Assembly: GCA_004295045.1 (NCBI GenBank) | Contig: SHND01000017.1 | Coordinates: 62,001 to 126,000 of the forward strand | From: Chloroflexota bacterium | GTDB lineage: Bacteria > Chloroflexota > Anaerolineae > UBA4142 > SHND01 | DNA length: 64,000 nt | Reading direction: 5' to 3' | In this document: piece after piece, positions 36,223 through 45,679 of the stretch | Position numbering within the stretch: the first letter of the stretch is position 1 | Layout of the letters: every line of letters begins with the position of its first letter | Made by a program: the position numbers and the translations under genes | The notes under the pieces: model-generated | The model's database searches: none | The model's input: the letters and a program-made list of their open reading frames with translations, nothing else | What the model was told of the DNA's origin: nothing

Positions 36223-36492
36223 CTACTTGTTCTCATCGAGAGCGAGCTGCTCGACGTACAATAGCGTGTGTCCAAAATCATACAAATGGCTCAACAAACC
36301 AAAGAGTGTTGCCTGATCTGTATCGTGCAGACAGAGGGTTGTGATAGGAGCCAAGTTGGGGCGAATATCAACGATAATCGAAATCTCGTCGAAATAATTC
36401 AAATAGCGGGCGCTCACGTTTTCGAGAACGCGCACGAGATACGTCGCCCGGCAGCTGCCTGCGAGATGGAGTGACTCTGCAGATTGATTCAT
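36223..36492 (-). CDS. 89-residue hypothetical protein
   Basis: I choose the ATG at 36492, which gives MNQSAESLHLAGSCRATYLV and a compact alpha/beta product ending YDFGHTLLYVEQLALDENK. The upstream extension to 36675 covers the terminator of the next gene and is unlikely to be coding. It could be a small sensory or antagonist-type protein, but I recognise no family. It lies between the sulfatase and the MalT-type regulator, on the same strand as both. Confidence 0.55.
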   Translation of the reverse strand: MNQSAESLHLAGSCRATYLVRVLENVSARYLNYFDEISIIVDIRPNLAPITTLCLHDTDQATLFGLLSHLYDFGHTLLYVEQLALDENK

Positions 36493-36571
36493 CTGATACG
36501 GCGCACCGAAACATGGCTGGAGCCGGACACGGCGAGCATTCGACGCGCGGTATGAATATAGCAGGTGATGG

Positions 36572-36602
36572 AGAAAAAAAATTCCCCCAACTTGGGGGAA
36601 TC
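36572..36602 (-). terminator. intrinsic terminator after the MalT-type regulator gene
   Basis: Read on the minus strand, GATTCCCCCAA and TTGGGGGAATT form a stem followed by eight T. It lies about 25 bases past the regulator stop. Confidence 0.9.
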
Positions 36603-36625
36603 TTGTAGAGAGCAACCGTTGAAGG

Positions 36626-39364
36626 TTACACGCCGGGAGCCGCTGGAAATGTGGCTGATTTTTCGAGGATGCCAAATGCGAGCGCGACGCGGACGGCTTC
36701 GTCGCGGCTGTTGACGCCCAACTTGCTGTAAAGTCGGTGGGTGTGCGTTTTGATGGTCGAAGGTGAGACCATGAGTTGCGCGGCGATTTCGTTGCGCGAC
36801 ATGCGCCGCGTCAGTCCTTCCAATACTTGCAGTTCCCGTATAGTGAGCGGTTCGATATTTCGTATCTCGCCGTCAAGTTCCATTTTCGACATGCTTGGTT
36901 TCGCATGGATGCGTGGGCGCGCGTGTGATGGAAACGCCGCGAGAATCTGTTGAACGTATGGGGGCATGAAACGGCGCGTCAAAAGCAAATCGAGCAAGCG
37001 CGCCATCGCGGGACCGAGGTCAACGTATGTTCGGATGAATTTGTGCGGCGCGGCGAGGGTAAGGGACTGCTGTAACGTATCAAGCGCGGCGGCGGTTTGT
37101 CTGGCAGCATCCAGCGCCAATGCCTTGAGCGCGTAGAGCGCGATTTGACGCCATGGATTGTGGATGGTTTGGACATGTTCGAGCAGCGCATTCGTTTCGT
37201 CGAGGGCGGCGCGCAGGTGTGCTGAATTGTGACTTGTCAACAGCGCGCGAATCTGCGTAAGATGCGGCTCGATTTCAAAGAGCGGGTACGGCTTGGGATC
37301 AAACGTGACGCCGGTTGCCCAACGCAAAGCGCGTTCGCTGTCTCCTTGCATCAGTGCAAGACGCGCGCGGTAGGCGCCCGTCAGCAACAGGTACACTCCG
37401 CCCCCAATCTCATCTGCAAAAGTTTCAAGCAGTTCAAAGGTGGCTCGTGCGCGCTCGGTCAAGCCTTGCGCTTGCTGCGTTAACGCCAGCCAGGCGAGTC
37501 CTTCATAACAAGCGCGAACATGCCCGGTGTAACGCAGTTCTGCGGCGATGGAGAAAACCTGCGCGGCGCGCTCCAGGTTATTCAACTCGTAATGCGCCAG
37601 TCCCAAGAAATAATGCGCCCACGGGGTGCTCAAGGGCAGGTTGTCCTTGTTGAGTCGCAGCAAATCTTTGGCTGTGGTTATTACATTGCCCAAGTCAGCG
37701 CGACTCAGATATCTTGCGCACAATCCAACCATCACGCGCGAGCTGAATGAGGGTGACACACCAAAATCTTGTTTGAGCGCATCGCTAAACAATCGGTTGG
37801 CAATCTCCTCCTTACCCAACATTTCGTAGGCATGGGCTCGGTAGAAGACGGCATTCCCGCGGGCATTCCCAAAATCGAGAGGAACATTTTCAAATACACG
37901 CTCGGCGTATTCGATTGCCTGTTCGGGCTGGCAAGTAAAGTACGCCAGCGCGGACTGAAAATATGCGAGGTCGCCGGCGTAGCGGCGGCGGCGCGCCGGA
38001 CTGAGGTCTGGCATGTCGGCGAGACGCCGTCCTGCCTCGCTCATTAGAGCTGCCGCCGCGCGCACCTTGAACTGGAACGACAAGAGCCAGATACGCGCCA
38101 TGACGAGTTCGATGCGTTCTTCCAGCACTTGAGGCGGAAATAAAGGGAGCCACGATTCGAGAAGCGGACGCGCCATCTCGCGGTCAATGGCATCATAGAG
38201 ATTTGCTTCAACCAACTGCGCGCCGCCGTCATAATCGCGCGCGCGCAGTGCGTGTTGAATCGCCTCGGTCACGAAACCTTGCTGTGCGTACCAGAAGCTT
38301 GCGCGCCGATGCAGCTGAAGGATGGTCGCTTTGCCGCACTCTGCGCGCGCGCGGCCGCGCAAGAAATCGCGCAGCAGATGATGATAACGATACCATTCTT
38401 GCTCGCCTGAAATCGCATTGACCAGCTCATTCCGTAAGAGCTGCTGCACGAGCGCGCGCGTGTCCTCGCCGTGCTGCCATTCCAGCACCGCGTCCGCGAG
38501 TTCGATGGTGAATCGGTCGAGGACAGAGCTCTTGAGCAAAAATTCTTGCAGGGCAGGTGACTGCTGCGCCCAAATCTCGTCCAGGAAATAATCCATCAAG
38601 TAGCGATTGCCCGAGATGCTGATTTCTTTGATGACATCTTGCGGTTTGGTCCCGGCGCGAATTGCCAGCGCGGCAAAGCGCAAGGCGGTGACCCAACCCT
38701 CTGTGCGCGCTGCCAGCTGCTGCATGATTTCTTCCGAAAGATCGCCGCCGACCGCGCATCTCAAAAAGGCACACGCCTCGTCCGGGGTAAAGCGCAAATC
38801 CCGCGAGCGCACCTGATACAACTGTCCCTGCCCGCGGAGGCGCGCAAGCGGCATGGGTAAATCTATGCGCGTTGCGACCACGAGATGCAGGAGCGTCGGC
38901 ATGTTGTGAAAGAGCTGCTCCATGAACTGCTGCACAGCGGGATTTTTGATCAAGTGATAATCGTCGAGAGTGAGGATGAATTCGCCGGGGAGTTCGGAAA
39001 TCTGATCACAGAGCAATGTTCCCAATCGTCGAGGGTCGCTCGACTGCGGACCGTTCAGCAAAGCGTGAAACGCGTTCAACGCGCCGGGGAACAATGTGCG
39101 GATCGCTGCCAGGAGCGAGGAGGCGAATCGGTTCAGGTCATTGTCATCCTCTTCGAGCGAAACCCAGCACGCGGGGAGAGGAACGCGGGCAAGCCACTCT
39201 TCCAATAACGTGGACTTGCCATAACCTGCGGGCGCCGAAACAAGAACAATTGGAGCAGTGAGAGCTGCGTTTAGGATATCGAAGAGACGTGGACGACTGA
39301 TTAACTCTTGAGGTAAACGTGGAGGAACCAGTTTGGCGCGGGCGATTAGGGTAACGGGATCCAT
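36626..39364 (-). CDS. MalT-type (LAL) LuxR-family ATP-dependent transcription regulator
   Basis: 912 residues. The N-terminal STAND ATPase starts LIARAKLVPPRLPQELISRP and has Walker A (APAGYGKSTLL, about residues 43-53) and Walker B (LTLDDYHLI). A long TPR-like superhelix fills the middle (LEEWLARVP to about 800). The C-terminal LuxR helix-turn-helix reads LTIRELQVLEGLTRRMSRNEIAAQLMV then STIKTHTHRLYSKLGV. Such proteins bind a sugar or other inducer and activate nearby operons. The sulfatase, small genes and first BASS transporter downstream on the same strand are candidate targets. The first ATG at 39364 is used. Confidence 0.93.
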   Translation of the reverse strand: MDPVTLIARAKLVPPRLPQELISRPRLFDILNAALTAPIVLVSAPAGYGKSTLLEEWLARVPLPACWVSLEEDDNDLNRFASSLLAAIRTLFPGALNAFHALLNGPQSSDPRRLGTLLCDQISELPGEFILTLDDYHLIKNPAVQQFMEQLFHNMPTLLHLVVATRIDLPMPLARLRGQGQLYQVRSRDLRFTPDEACAFLRCAVGGDLSEEIMQQLAARTEGWVTALRFAALAIRAGTKPQDVIKEISISGNRYLMDYFLDEIWAQQSPALQEFLLKSSVLDRFTIELADAVLEWQHGEDTRALVQQLLRNELVNAISGEQEWYRYHHLLRDFLRGRARAECGKATILQLHRRASFWYAQQGFVTEAIQHALRARDYDGGAQLVEANLYDAIDREMARPLLESWLPLFPPQVLEERIELVMARIWLLSFQFKVRAAAALMSEAGRRLADMPDLSPARRRRYAGDLAYFQSALAYFTCQPEQAIEYAERVFENVPLDFGNARGNAVFYRAHAYEMLGKEEIANRLFSDALKQDFGVSPSFSSRVMVGLCARYLSRADLGNVITTAKDLLRLNKDNLPLSTPWAHYFLGLAHYELNNLERAAQVFSIAAELRYTGHVRACYEGLAWLALTQQAQGLTERARATFELLETFADEIGGGVYLLLTGAYRARLALMQGDSERALRWATGVTFDPKPYPLFEIEPHLTQIRALLTSHNSAHLRAALDETNALLEHVQTIHNPWRQIALYALKALALDAARQTAAALDTLQQSLTLAAPHKFIRTYVDLGPAMARLLDLLLTRRFMPPYVQQILAAFPSHARPRIHAKPSMSKMELDGEIRNIEPLTIRELQVLEGLTRRMSRNEIAAQLMVSPSTIKTHTHRLYSKLGVNSRDEAVRVALAFGILEKSATFPAAPGV

Positions 39365-39444
39365 GGCAAGGTGACACCGCTAACGGTGCAACTTTATTAT
39401 ATCAATCATTTCTTGAATTCAAATGTGCGCCGTTTAGAAATTTT

Positions 39445-40332
39445 TCACTCTACCTTGCCATTAATACTTTGCGCCTCACTCTGCGCTTGCCCTGCGCGTG
39501 CCATGACCAATGCCGCGATGGTTGAAACGATGATCGCCGCCAGCCCATACGTGACGACTGTCGCCGTGACAAAGGGCAGGGCGCGGTACATTTCGTTAGC
39601 GATCAAAAGCGCGGCGGCGCTGGAGCGCACGATTGCCGTCACTGCCACCGTCCGCCGACTTGCGGTTTTTGGTCCGCCAAAGAGATAGCCCAGTCCCAAA
39701 CTTATGAGCTGGATGCCCAAGATCAAAAGCATCGTCCACGAAAGCACCAGCGCGGCAAGCGCTTCGCGATAAAGCAGAATGCCAGAGACAACCAAGATCG
39801 CCAAAAAGAGGACGGTTGCGCGCATCGCGCGGCGCGCCCATTTCCCACGCTGCGCTTTCAAGAATTGCCTGAGGACCAAGCCCAACGCCAATGGCAGGAG
39901 AATATACAGAACGAGCGCGGCAATGATTTGAAAAATTTCCGCGGGTCCAAACGGCAAAAAAATCCCCAACCAGAACGGAATCGTTACCAGCCGCGTCAGC
40001 TGCAAAACTGTCACCAGCGCCACCGCGTATGCCATGTCCCCCTGCGCGAGCTGTGAGGCGGCCAGCCCGTAAGGTCCGCCCGCCGCTGACGCCACCAACA
40101 AAATCCCGATGGCAACTCCCGGTTCGATGCCGAGATTGCGCGTGAGGAACCAAACTCCCAACGGGATAATGACGAGATTTACAAAGAGCGCCTTGAACAT
40201 CATGCGCCCGCGCAGGAATGAGTCGCCCAGTTCTTTGGGCGAGAGTACGAGCCCCATCCGCAGTGAAGTCGCCCAGAGAACGGCGGCAAGCGAGATGTTG
40301 TATGTGATTTGAAAGAGTTGGTCGAAACTCAT
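39445..40332 (-). CDS. BASS-family transporter, second copy
   Basis: 295 residues, nine to ten membrane helices. ATSLRMGLVLSPKELGDSF opens the family pattern, VASAAGGPYGLAASQLAQGD lies in the middle crossover, and VAVTAIVRSSAAALLIANE in the second. It differs strongly from the copy at 31432, so this is not a recent duplication. The substrate is unknown; organic acids or arsenite-like anions are usual for the wider family. It lies downstream of the multicopper oxidase gene but beyond that gene's terminator. Only a weak ribosome site precedes the ATG. Confidence 0.8.
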   Translation of the reverse strand: MSFDQLFQITYNISLAAVLWATSLRMGLVLSPKELGDSFLRGRMMFKALFVNLVIIPLGVWFLTRNLGIEPGVAIGILLVASAAGGPYGLAASQLAQGDMAYAVALVTVLQLTRLVTIPFWLGIFLPFGPAEIFQIIAALVLYILLPLALGLVLRQFLKAQRGKWARRAMRATVLFLAILVVSGILLYREALAALVLSWTMLLILGIQLISLGLGYLFGGPKTASRRTVAVTAIVRSSAAALLIANEMYRALPFVTATVVTYGLAAIIVSTIAALVMARAGQAQSEAQSINGKVE

Positions 40333-40404
40333 CTCGGATTTGATCGCTCGCGTGAGTGTTCAACAGTCAGATTGGTCGCGGCGCGCTTGATCTGTTTTCT
40401 CGCA

Positions 40405-40442
40405 CAAAAAAATTCTGCCCGCTTGCAAGCCGACAGAATTTT
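40405..40442 (-). terminator. intrinsic terminator after the multicopper oxidase gene
   Basis: Read on the minus strand, AAAATTCTG and CAGAATTTT enclose an inner GCTTGCAAGC stem. A run of seven or more T follows. Confidence 0.85.
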
Positions 40443-40500
40443 ATGCAGAAAGTCAGAAACGTAAAGAAAAAAAAGTGCTTGTTGTTCAATCAAGTTATCG

Positions 40501-41556
40501 TTACGTCTCATTCACAATGAGCGCCGTCACCATACCAAACATGCCGTGCGGCGATTCGGCGTGAGTGAGAATGTGGCAATGAAATGCCCACACGCCGGGT
40601 TCGTTCGCTTGAATGATCACGTCGTAACGTTCGCCGGGCGCGATGTTCAGCACATCGGCTTTGTACGGGGCAGGGAGCGGATATCCATCCTTGTGTGTCA
40701 CGTCCATGTAGTAGCCGTGCAAATGCATCGGGTGAATTTGCAATCCTTCGTTCATGAAACGCACGCGCACCTTCTCGCCCTTTTTCGCCATGATCGCGCC
40801 GGTGGCGGGAAAACTTTTGCCGTTGATCGTAAGTCCAACGTTATAGTCATTCAAGATCATCGCGTAATCGCTGTCGTGCGCGGGTTCGGCGCTTTTGTCT
40901 TTCGGCTCGATGATAAAGGCGCCGAGCAGTCCGCGCGTCACTTGATCCGCCGCGTTATGATGCGAATGGTACATGTGACTGCCGGGATTTTTTGCCGGAA
41001 ATTCGTACGTAAAGGATTCGCCGGGTCTGATCGGCGGCTGGGTGACGTACGGCACACCGTCCATTTTATTTGGCAGATGGATGCCGTGCCAGTGAATGGA
41101 AGAACTTTGCGGTAAATCATTTTTCACATTAAAGCGCAGTTTGTCGCCTTCGGTGACGCGAATCTCGGGTCCGGGAATAATCCCATTGTAAGCAAAGCCG
41201 TCCACCGTTGTCCCCGGCTGAACTTCCCACTTGACCGGCGTCATTGTGATTTCAAATACTTTGGTGTCGCCATCCATCGTATAAGGCATCAATTGCGACC
41301 AAAATGTTTTGTTATTCTGTTCGAGATTTTTCACAAAATCATTGACGCCTTGCTCATGCAGTACGTCCATTTCGGCGGCAGCTTGCGCCGCGTCCGGCGT
41401 CGCCGTAGCAGCTGCTGTCGCTTGAGCTCCCGTCGTCGTGGATTGTTGTTGAACGGCAGGAAGAGGAGGCGTGGCGCACGCGGCGATGCCCAAGCCCAAA
41501 CTGGTCGCCCCCGCAATCGTCAAAAATTTGCGGCGGTTCATATTTTCGTCAGACAT
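40501..41556 (-). CDS. Tat-exported two-domain multicopper oxidase
   Basis: 351 residues. The N-terminus carries a twin-arginine motif (NRRKFLTIAG) plus a lipobox-like LGIAAC, so it is probably exported folded and anchored. A Gln/Thr/Ala-rich linker follows. All four copper-binding blocks of laccase-like oxidases are present: HWHG, HSHH, HPMHLHG, and HCHILTH followed by GM, giving the type 1, 2 and 3 copper ligands. The short length fits two cupredoxin domains (a small laccase or trimeric type). It lies 12 bases downstream of a receiver-only regulator gene, so they are likely co-transcribed. Possible roles are copper detoxification, metal oxidation, or electron transfer linked to the nearby nitrite reductase. 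Confidence 0.92.
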   Translation of the reverse strand: MSDENMNRRKFLTIAGATSLGLGIAACATPPLPAVQQQSTTTGAQATAAATATPDAAQAAAEMDVLHEQGVNDFVKNLEQNNKTFWSQLMPYTMDGDTKVFEITMTPVKWEVQPGTTVDGFAYNGIIPGPEIRVTEGDKLRFNVKNDLPQSSSIHWHGIHLPNKMDGVPYVTQPPIRPGESFTYEFPAKNPGSHMYHSHHNAADQVTRGLLGAFIIEPKDKSAEPAHDSDYAMILNDYNVGLTINGKSFPATGAIMAKKGEKVRVRFMNEGLQIHPMHLHGYYMDVTHKDGYPLPAPYKADVLNIAPGERYDVIIQANEPGVWAFHCHILTHAESPHGMFGMVTALIVNET

Positions 41557-41568
41557 TCTGATTTCCTC

Positions 41569-41967
41569 TCAAAGATTTTGGGAATGTTTTTCGTTGGTGT
41601 GTGCGGCGGCGAGGTGCAAGACTTCAATCAGTTTGTGCGATTCAATTCCTTTATTCAAGATGAAACGCACTCCCAGTTTGCCAAGTTCGATGGTTTGTGC
41701 GGTGTCGCTGAAAGCGGTGAGTACGACAATCTCGGTATCGGGCAGGTCCGCGCGCAAACGGCGAATTGCATCTAACCCCAAGCCGTCGCTCATCATTGGG
41801 TCCATCAAGATGAGGCGCGGGTGTGTTTCGTTGGCGAGACGGAGCGCTGACGCGCTGTTGTCCGCGAGTCCGACAATTTCCAAGTCCTGTTCGCGGTCCA
41901 ACCGCGCCAACACTTGTGTGCGTACTTGTTCGTGTTCGTCGGCGAGCAAAATGGGAATGCGTTCCAT
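41569..41967 (-). CDS. stand-alone response-regulator receiver domain
   Basis: 132 residues with no output domain. The acidic pair is in LLADEHEQ, the phosphorylatable Asp in RLILMDPMM, the Thr in VVLTAF, and the conserved Lys in FILNKG. It is probably a phosphorelay or kinase-sequestering element. It is encoded just upstream of the multicopper oxidase in the same direction and 104 bases downstream of a histidine kinase gene, which is the likely partner. Confidence 0.9.
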   Translation of the reverse strand: MERIPILLADEHEQVRTQVLARLDREQDLEIVGLADNSASALRLANETHPRLILMDPMMSDGLGLDAIRRLRADLPDTEIVVLTAFSDTAQTIELGKLGVRFILNKGIESHKLIEVLHLAAAHTNEKHSQNL

Positions 41968-42071
41968 TATCGCAGAGTATAAAAGATGGGCAAAATTGAA
42001 TTAAGGGGCAGATGTCACGTGATAAAAGGGACAGGGTTAGCGCAGCAAGTCTGAATGCGATGCCCACAAGC

Positions 42072-43436
42072 TTATGGATTGCACACAGGAATTTTCAAAA
42101 TTACACTGGTGCCTTTTTCTTTGCCGCGTTCGATGCACAAATCGCCGCCGGCAGCGCGGGCGCGCTCGCGCATGTTGGGCAGTCCATTGCCCCCATCCGC
42201 GCTCGCAGCATCCGTGATGCCAATGCCATTGTCCTGAATTAGCAAAACGACCGCATCGGCGTCGCGCACGAGGTCCAATTCCACCTGACTGGCGCGCGCG
42301 TGTTTGCGCACATTGGTCAATGCCTCTTGCGCGACGTGCAAGATTTCCACCGTTTGTTCCGGCGAAAGCAGATTCGGTTCGAGGTTGTCGGCGGTGAGAT
42401 TCACATCCAAAAATGTGTTGGCGCGCAAATCACGCGCGAGCTCTTCCAGTCCGCGTTTTAGATCGCGTCCTTGAAAGCGTTGCGGGCGGAGATCCAGAAT
42501 GTAATTGCGAATATCGCGGATGACGTCGTTCAAATCCAAGATCGCTTGATGCACGCGCGCTTGTGCGCTCTGCGGCTCTGCTTCGATGCGCGATTGCGCG
42601 TCCTCCAATTGCAGACCCACGGCGTAGATAGATTGAATAATGCCGTCGTGCAAATCCATGCCAAAGCGTTCGCGTTCTTGCAAAATGGCGAGCTGTTGTT
42701 TTTGCCGATAGAGCTGCGCGTTCTCGATCGCAATCGCCGCCTGCGTCGCAAACATTTCCAACACCTCTTGGTCTTGAGCGGTAAAGGTGTTCGCTGTGCC
42801 ATCGGCGGCGATTTTGTCCGTCATGTACAAATCGCCAATGACGCGTCCCTTGAAACGAATGGGCACACCGAGCAAAGAGGTCATGTGCGGATGATGCGGC
42901 GGAAAACCAATCGAACGCGGATCGCCTGCGATATTTGGAATCCGAATCGCTTTGCCATCGTGAATCAGCGCGCCAAGCAAACCGTGTCCGCGCGGAAAGG
43001 GACCCATCAAGGCGCGCTGCTCGGGCGTGATGCCTACGGTGACGAATTGTTCGATGTATTTGCCATCTTCTTCCAACACCCCTAACGCGCCATAGCGCGC
43101 CTTTACCAATTCGTGCGCCAAGTCCACCACTTTTTGTAGGACAGTACCGAGCTCCAATTCGGTGGTCAATGCCACCGCCGCATCATGCAGCGCTGCCAGC
43201 TGCTTGGAGCGCAGCTGCACCTCGTCCTCGCGTTCTTGGACAATATGAAAAACGAAATACGAAAAGATTGTCGCGCCCAACGCCATCGCGGCTAACTCAA
43301 AGAGTGCGGCTTGCCAGGTGAGAGAATTGGGGAATAAAAGAGAACGGACGGCGAGTACGCCCAACCAAAAGAGGACGGGCAAGATAATTGCCATCCAGCG
43401 CAAAGCGCGCGGCGAGATATTGAAACGTGATGTCAT
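42072..43436 (-). CDS. GAF-containing NarL-type sensor histidine kinase
   Basis: 454 residues from the ATG at 43436. Two membrane helices at the N-terminus (WMAIILPVLFWLGVLAV, ALFELAAMALGATIFSYF) are followed by a GAF domain (about 95-245: LGVPIRFKGRVIGDLY). The HisKA_3 dimerisation domain has ERERFGMDLHDGIIQSIYAV, with His as phosphate site. The HATPase domain has EALTNVRKHA, DNGIGI and GLPNMRERA. A TTG start at 43466 would sit on the predicted -10 element and is rejected. It is divergent from its presumed cognate regulator at 43488. The ligand of the GAF domain is not deducible. Confidence 0.93.
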   Translation of the reverse strand: MTSRFNISPRALRWMAIILPVLFWLGVLAVRSLLFPNSLTWQAALFELAAMALGATIFSYFVFHIVQEREDEVQLRSKQLAALHDAAVALTTELELGTVLQKVVDLAHELVKARYGALGVLEEDGKYIEQFVTVGITPEQRALMGPFPRGHGLLGALIHDGKAIRIPNIAGDPRSIGFPPHHPHMTSLLGVPIRFKGRVIGDLYMTDKIAADGTANTFTAQDQEVLEMFATQAAIAIENAQLYRQKQQLAILQERERFGMDLHDGIIQSIYAVGLQLEDAQSRIEAEPQSAQARVHQAILDLNDVIRDIRNYILDLRPQRFQGRDLKRGLEELARDLRANTFLDVNLTADNLEPNLLSPEQTVEILHVAQEALTNVRKHARASQVELDLVRDADAVVLLIQDNGIGITDAASADGGNGLPNMRERARAAGGDLCIERGKEKGTSVILKIPVCNP

Positions 43437-43438
43437 GT

Positions 43439-43474
43439 TATAATTTCCCAACTGAATTTTGCTCAAAAATTATA
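43439..43474. promoter_or_regulatory. divergent -10 elements between kinase and regulator genes
   Basis: TATAAT on the plus strand at 43439-43444 lies ahead of the regulator gene. TATAAT on the minus strand at 43474-43469, with a TTGGAC at 15 bases, lies ahead of the kinase. The two promoters face away from each other inside 50 bases, so they may be co-regulated. Confidence 0.4.
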
Positions 43475-43487
43475 GCACGAGGATGAT

Positions 43488-44153
43488 ATGTCCAAGACAA
43501 TGAAAATTCTGCTCGTGGATGACCACGAAGTTGTGCGGGTTGGATTGAAAACAGTTCTCTCGCGCAACGCGCAATTCCAAGTCGTTGCCGAAGCGGGCAA
43601 TGCCACAGAGGCATTGGATCGGGTGGGGCGCTATCGTCCCGACGTGATCGTAATGGACATTCGCCTGCCGGGCAAAAATGGCATCGAAGCGACGCGCGAA
43701 ATTCTCTCGCAATACCCCGAAACGAAAATCATTATGCTTACCTCGTACGCCGAAGATGATTTGTTGTTCGACGCGATTGCGGCGGGCGCATCGGGATATG
43801 TGTTGAAACAAATCGGCAGCAACGAGCTGGTGACCGCGCTGGAAAAAATCGGACGCGGCGAATCGTTGGTTGATCCGGCGCTGATGCAAAAAGTTTTTGC
43901 GCGCGTGCGCGAAGCGTCGCGCAAAGCGGAGGACGAAGCGTTCGCCGACTTGTCCGACCAAGAATTAAAAATTCTCGCGCTCGTTGCCAAAGGCAAAACG
44001 AACAAAGAAATTGCGGATGTGGTATTCCTGAGCGAAAAGACAGTCCGTAACTACGTGAGTTCGATCTTGAGCAAATTGAATTTGTCCACGCGTTCCGAAG
44101 CCGCCGCGTACGCGGTGGCGCATCGAGTCCAAGACCATTTACCCACGGATTGA
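43488..44153 (+). CDS. NarL/FixJ-type response regulator
   Basis: 221 residues. The receiver domain has [15 protein letters not shown], the phospho-Asp in [11 protein letters not shown], and VLKQIG near the Lys. The LuxR helix-turn-helix at about 150-215 reads [25 protein letters not shown] then [27 protein letters not shown] precedes the ATG. It is very likely the partner of the divergent kinase, and its targets may include the nearby copper and nitrogen-oxide genes (inference). Confidence 0.95.
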   Translation: MSKTMKILLVDDHEVVRVGLKTVLSRNAQFQVVAEAGNATEALDRVGRYRPDVIVMDIRLPGKNGIEATREILSQYPETKIIMLTSYAEDDLLFDAIAAGASGYVLKQIGSNELVTALEKIGRGESLVDPALMQKVFARVREASRKAEDEAFADLSDQELKILALVAKGKTNKEIADVVFLSEKTVRNYVSSILSKLNLSTRSEAAAYAVAHRVQDHLPTD

Positions 44154-44186
44154 AAATGGACGGTGTTCACCGTCCATTTTTATTTT
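44153..44186. terminator. intrinsic terminator between regulator and DoxX-like gene
   Basis: AAAATGGACGGTG and CACCGTCCATTTT form a 13-bp stem with a two-base centre and flanking A and T runs, so it can serve both converging genes. Confidence 0.9.
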
Positions 44187-44761
44187 TAGGTTTTGGATTG
44201 ATTTTGAAGCAGGTCTTGCGGCAACTGTCCCGGCGCCCACGGCGTCCCCAATTTTGGCAAGAGGTAGCGGTCCAAACCGTACCAGCCCGCAACTTTCCAC
44301 GCGAGGACGAGCAAGATCTCCAAAATCAACAGCAATGGATTCGAGCTCACTGTCCCTGCGAGCAAAAAATTGAAATTCAAAATCGCGCCCGTGAACGCGC
44401 CAATCCCGACGAACGCGCCGAGCAGCATCGTCAAGCCGACGAATAATTCACCGGCGATGACGAGTTTCGCAAACCAGGGCCACGCTTGAATGTTCAAAAG
44501 GTATTGAAGGAAACTTTCGTACACGTCGAAATAGATTCCGCTCGCAAGCGCTTTTTCCCAAAACCCTTTGAGCGCTTCACCGGTTTGTGACCACGCGGGA
44601 TTATTTAATTTCCCCCATCCCGATGAAAGCCACACATACGCGAGATACAATCGAACAATCAGCCAAATCCACGCCGAGCGCGTATCGTCAAAGAGAAACA
44701 TCGCAAACGGCGGGTCCGCAAACTTGACAGTTGTTTTGGGGTCGGGACTGAGAGCTTTCAT
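44186..44761 (-). CDS. DoxX-like membrane protein, copy 1
   Basis: 191 residues from the ATG at 44761, which has CGGAGG upstream. Four membrane helices. The start of the first reads AWIWLIVRLYLAYVWLSSGW, and later come ELFVGLTMLLGAFVGIGAF and LLILEILLVLAWKVAGWYGLD, the pattern of the DoxX/DoxD family (quinone-linked thiosulfate or other redox membrane subunits). A short N-terminal cytosolic tail has DPPFAMFLFDD, which is also in the paralogue at 44971. The two probably act with a redox partner in the membrane. Confidence 0.85.
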   Translation of the reverse strand: MKALSPDPKTTVKFADPPFAMFLFDDTRSAWIWLIVRLYLAYVWLSSGWGKLNNPAWSQTGEALKGFWEKALASGIYFDVYESFLQYLLNIQAWPWFAKLVIAGELFVGLTMLLGAFVGIGAFTGAILNFNFLLAGTVSSNPLLLILEILLVLAWKVAGWYGLDRYLLPKLGTPWAPGQLPQDLLQNQSKT

Positions 44762-44828
44762 GGCAGTTGCCTCCGGTTGAGAATGTGGATGCGTGAATGA
44801 TACATCAATTTTGCAGTGAAACGCAACC

Positions 44829-44872
44829 AAAAAAATGTTGCCATGTTTGTGGCAACATTTTTGCTTTTTTAT
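44829..44872. terminator. intrinsic terminator after the second DoxX-like gene
   Basis: AAAAATGTTGCCA and TGGCAACATTTTT pair around a short loop. A and T runs on both sides allow use on either strand; the minus-strand DoxX gene at 44971 is the likely user. Confidence 0.88.
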
Positions 44873-44970
44873 TCGATTGTGGGCGGCTGTGCTTGTTTGA
44901 ACCTATCTACCGAAACCGTTGCATGTGGCGGCGTCGTTGACGATAGGAATTGTTTGGCGCGCTTGGGTGG

Positions 44971-45609
44971 TTATGCTTTCATTGGCTGCGGCGTGCCCGG
45001 ATTTTGAGGAACTATCGTTCCCACTTTCCACGGTGTGCCAAGCAACGGGAGCAGCCAGCGGTCTACACCGATGAATCCGGCGTTCTTCCATGCGAGAACA
45101 AGGAGAATTGCAAGGATGAACAACATGGGATTCGAGCTCGCCGTGCCTGCCATTAAAAAGTTCCAGTTCATGAATGCGCCGAAAAAGGCAGCGATGCCGG
45201 TAAAGATTCCCAAAATCAGCGCGATGCCGACGAGTAATTCCCCAATCGCAATCAACTGCGCGAACCAGGTGTACGCTTGGATATCCAGCAGGTATTGAAT
45301 GAAACCGCGATACCAATCGAAATAGATTACGGGTTTCGGGTCCGTCTGGAGCGCGCCCATCCAAAACCCTTTGAGCGCGTCGCCTGTCACCATCCATCCG
45401 GGATTGAGTTGTCCCCAGAGGACATCGCCAGTAGCTTTGTCGCTCAAAAAGATTTTGTGCAAACCGGCGTTTGCCCACTGCCAGCCAATCCAGACACGCA
45501 CAATCAACCAGACCCATGCAAATGCCGTGTTGCTAAAAATAAATTTTGCGAACGGCGGGTCTTGGATTTCGATATTGCGCGGGCGGAAAAAATCTTTGAT
45601 GGCGTTCAT
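44971..45609 (-). CDS. DoxX-like membrane protein, copy 2
   Basis: 212 residues from the ATG at 45609. It is a paralogue of the 44186 gene: DPPFAKFIFSNTAFAWVWLIVR, GELLVGIALILGIFTGIAAF and LFILAILLVLAWKNAGFIGVD line up with the other copy, with an extra loop of about 20 residues after helix 1 (SDKATGDVLWGQLNPGW). A longer frame to 45675 begins at a GTG with no usable ribosome spacing. It is located between copy 1 and the nitrite reductase gene, each with its own terminator. Confidence 0.84.
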   Translation of the reverse strand: MNAIKDFFRPRNIEIQDPPFAKFIFSNTAFAWVWLIVRVWIGWQWANAGLHKIFLSDKATGDVLWGQLNPGWMVTGDALKGFWMGALQTDPKPVIYFDWYRGFIQYLLDIQAYTWFAQLIAIGELLVGIALILGIFTGIAAFFGAFMNWNFLMAGTASSNPMLFILAILLVLAWKNAGFIGVDRWLLPLLGTPWKVGTIVPQNPGTPQPMKA

Positions 45610-45679
45610 TGTTGTGTCTGACACTTCATCACACATTACACGGCTCGACGTTGATTGGGTGTGATGATGTATCACTCCT

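Noticed and set aside
43464..43466. TTG start for the histidine kinase
   Set aside because: It lies two bases after the predicted -10 element, so it would be upstream of or at the transcript start; the ATG at 43436 is in place.
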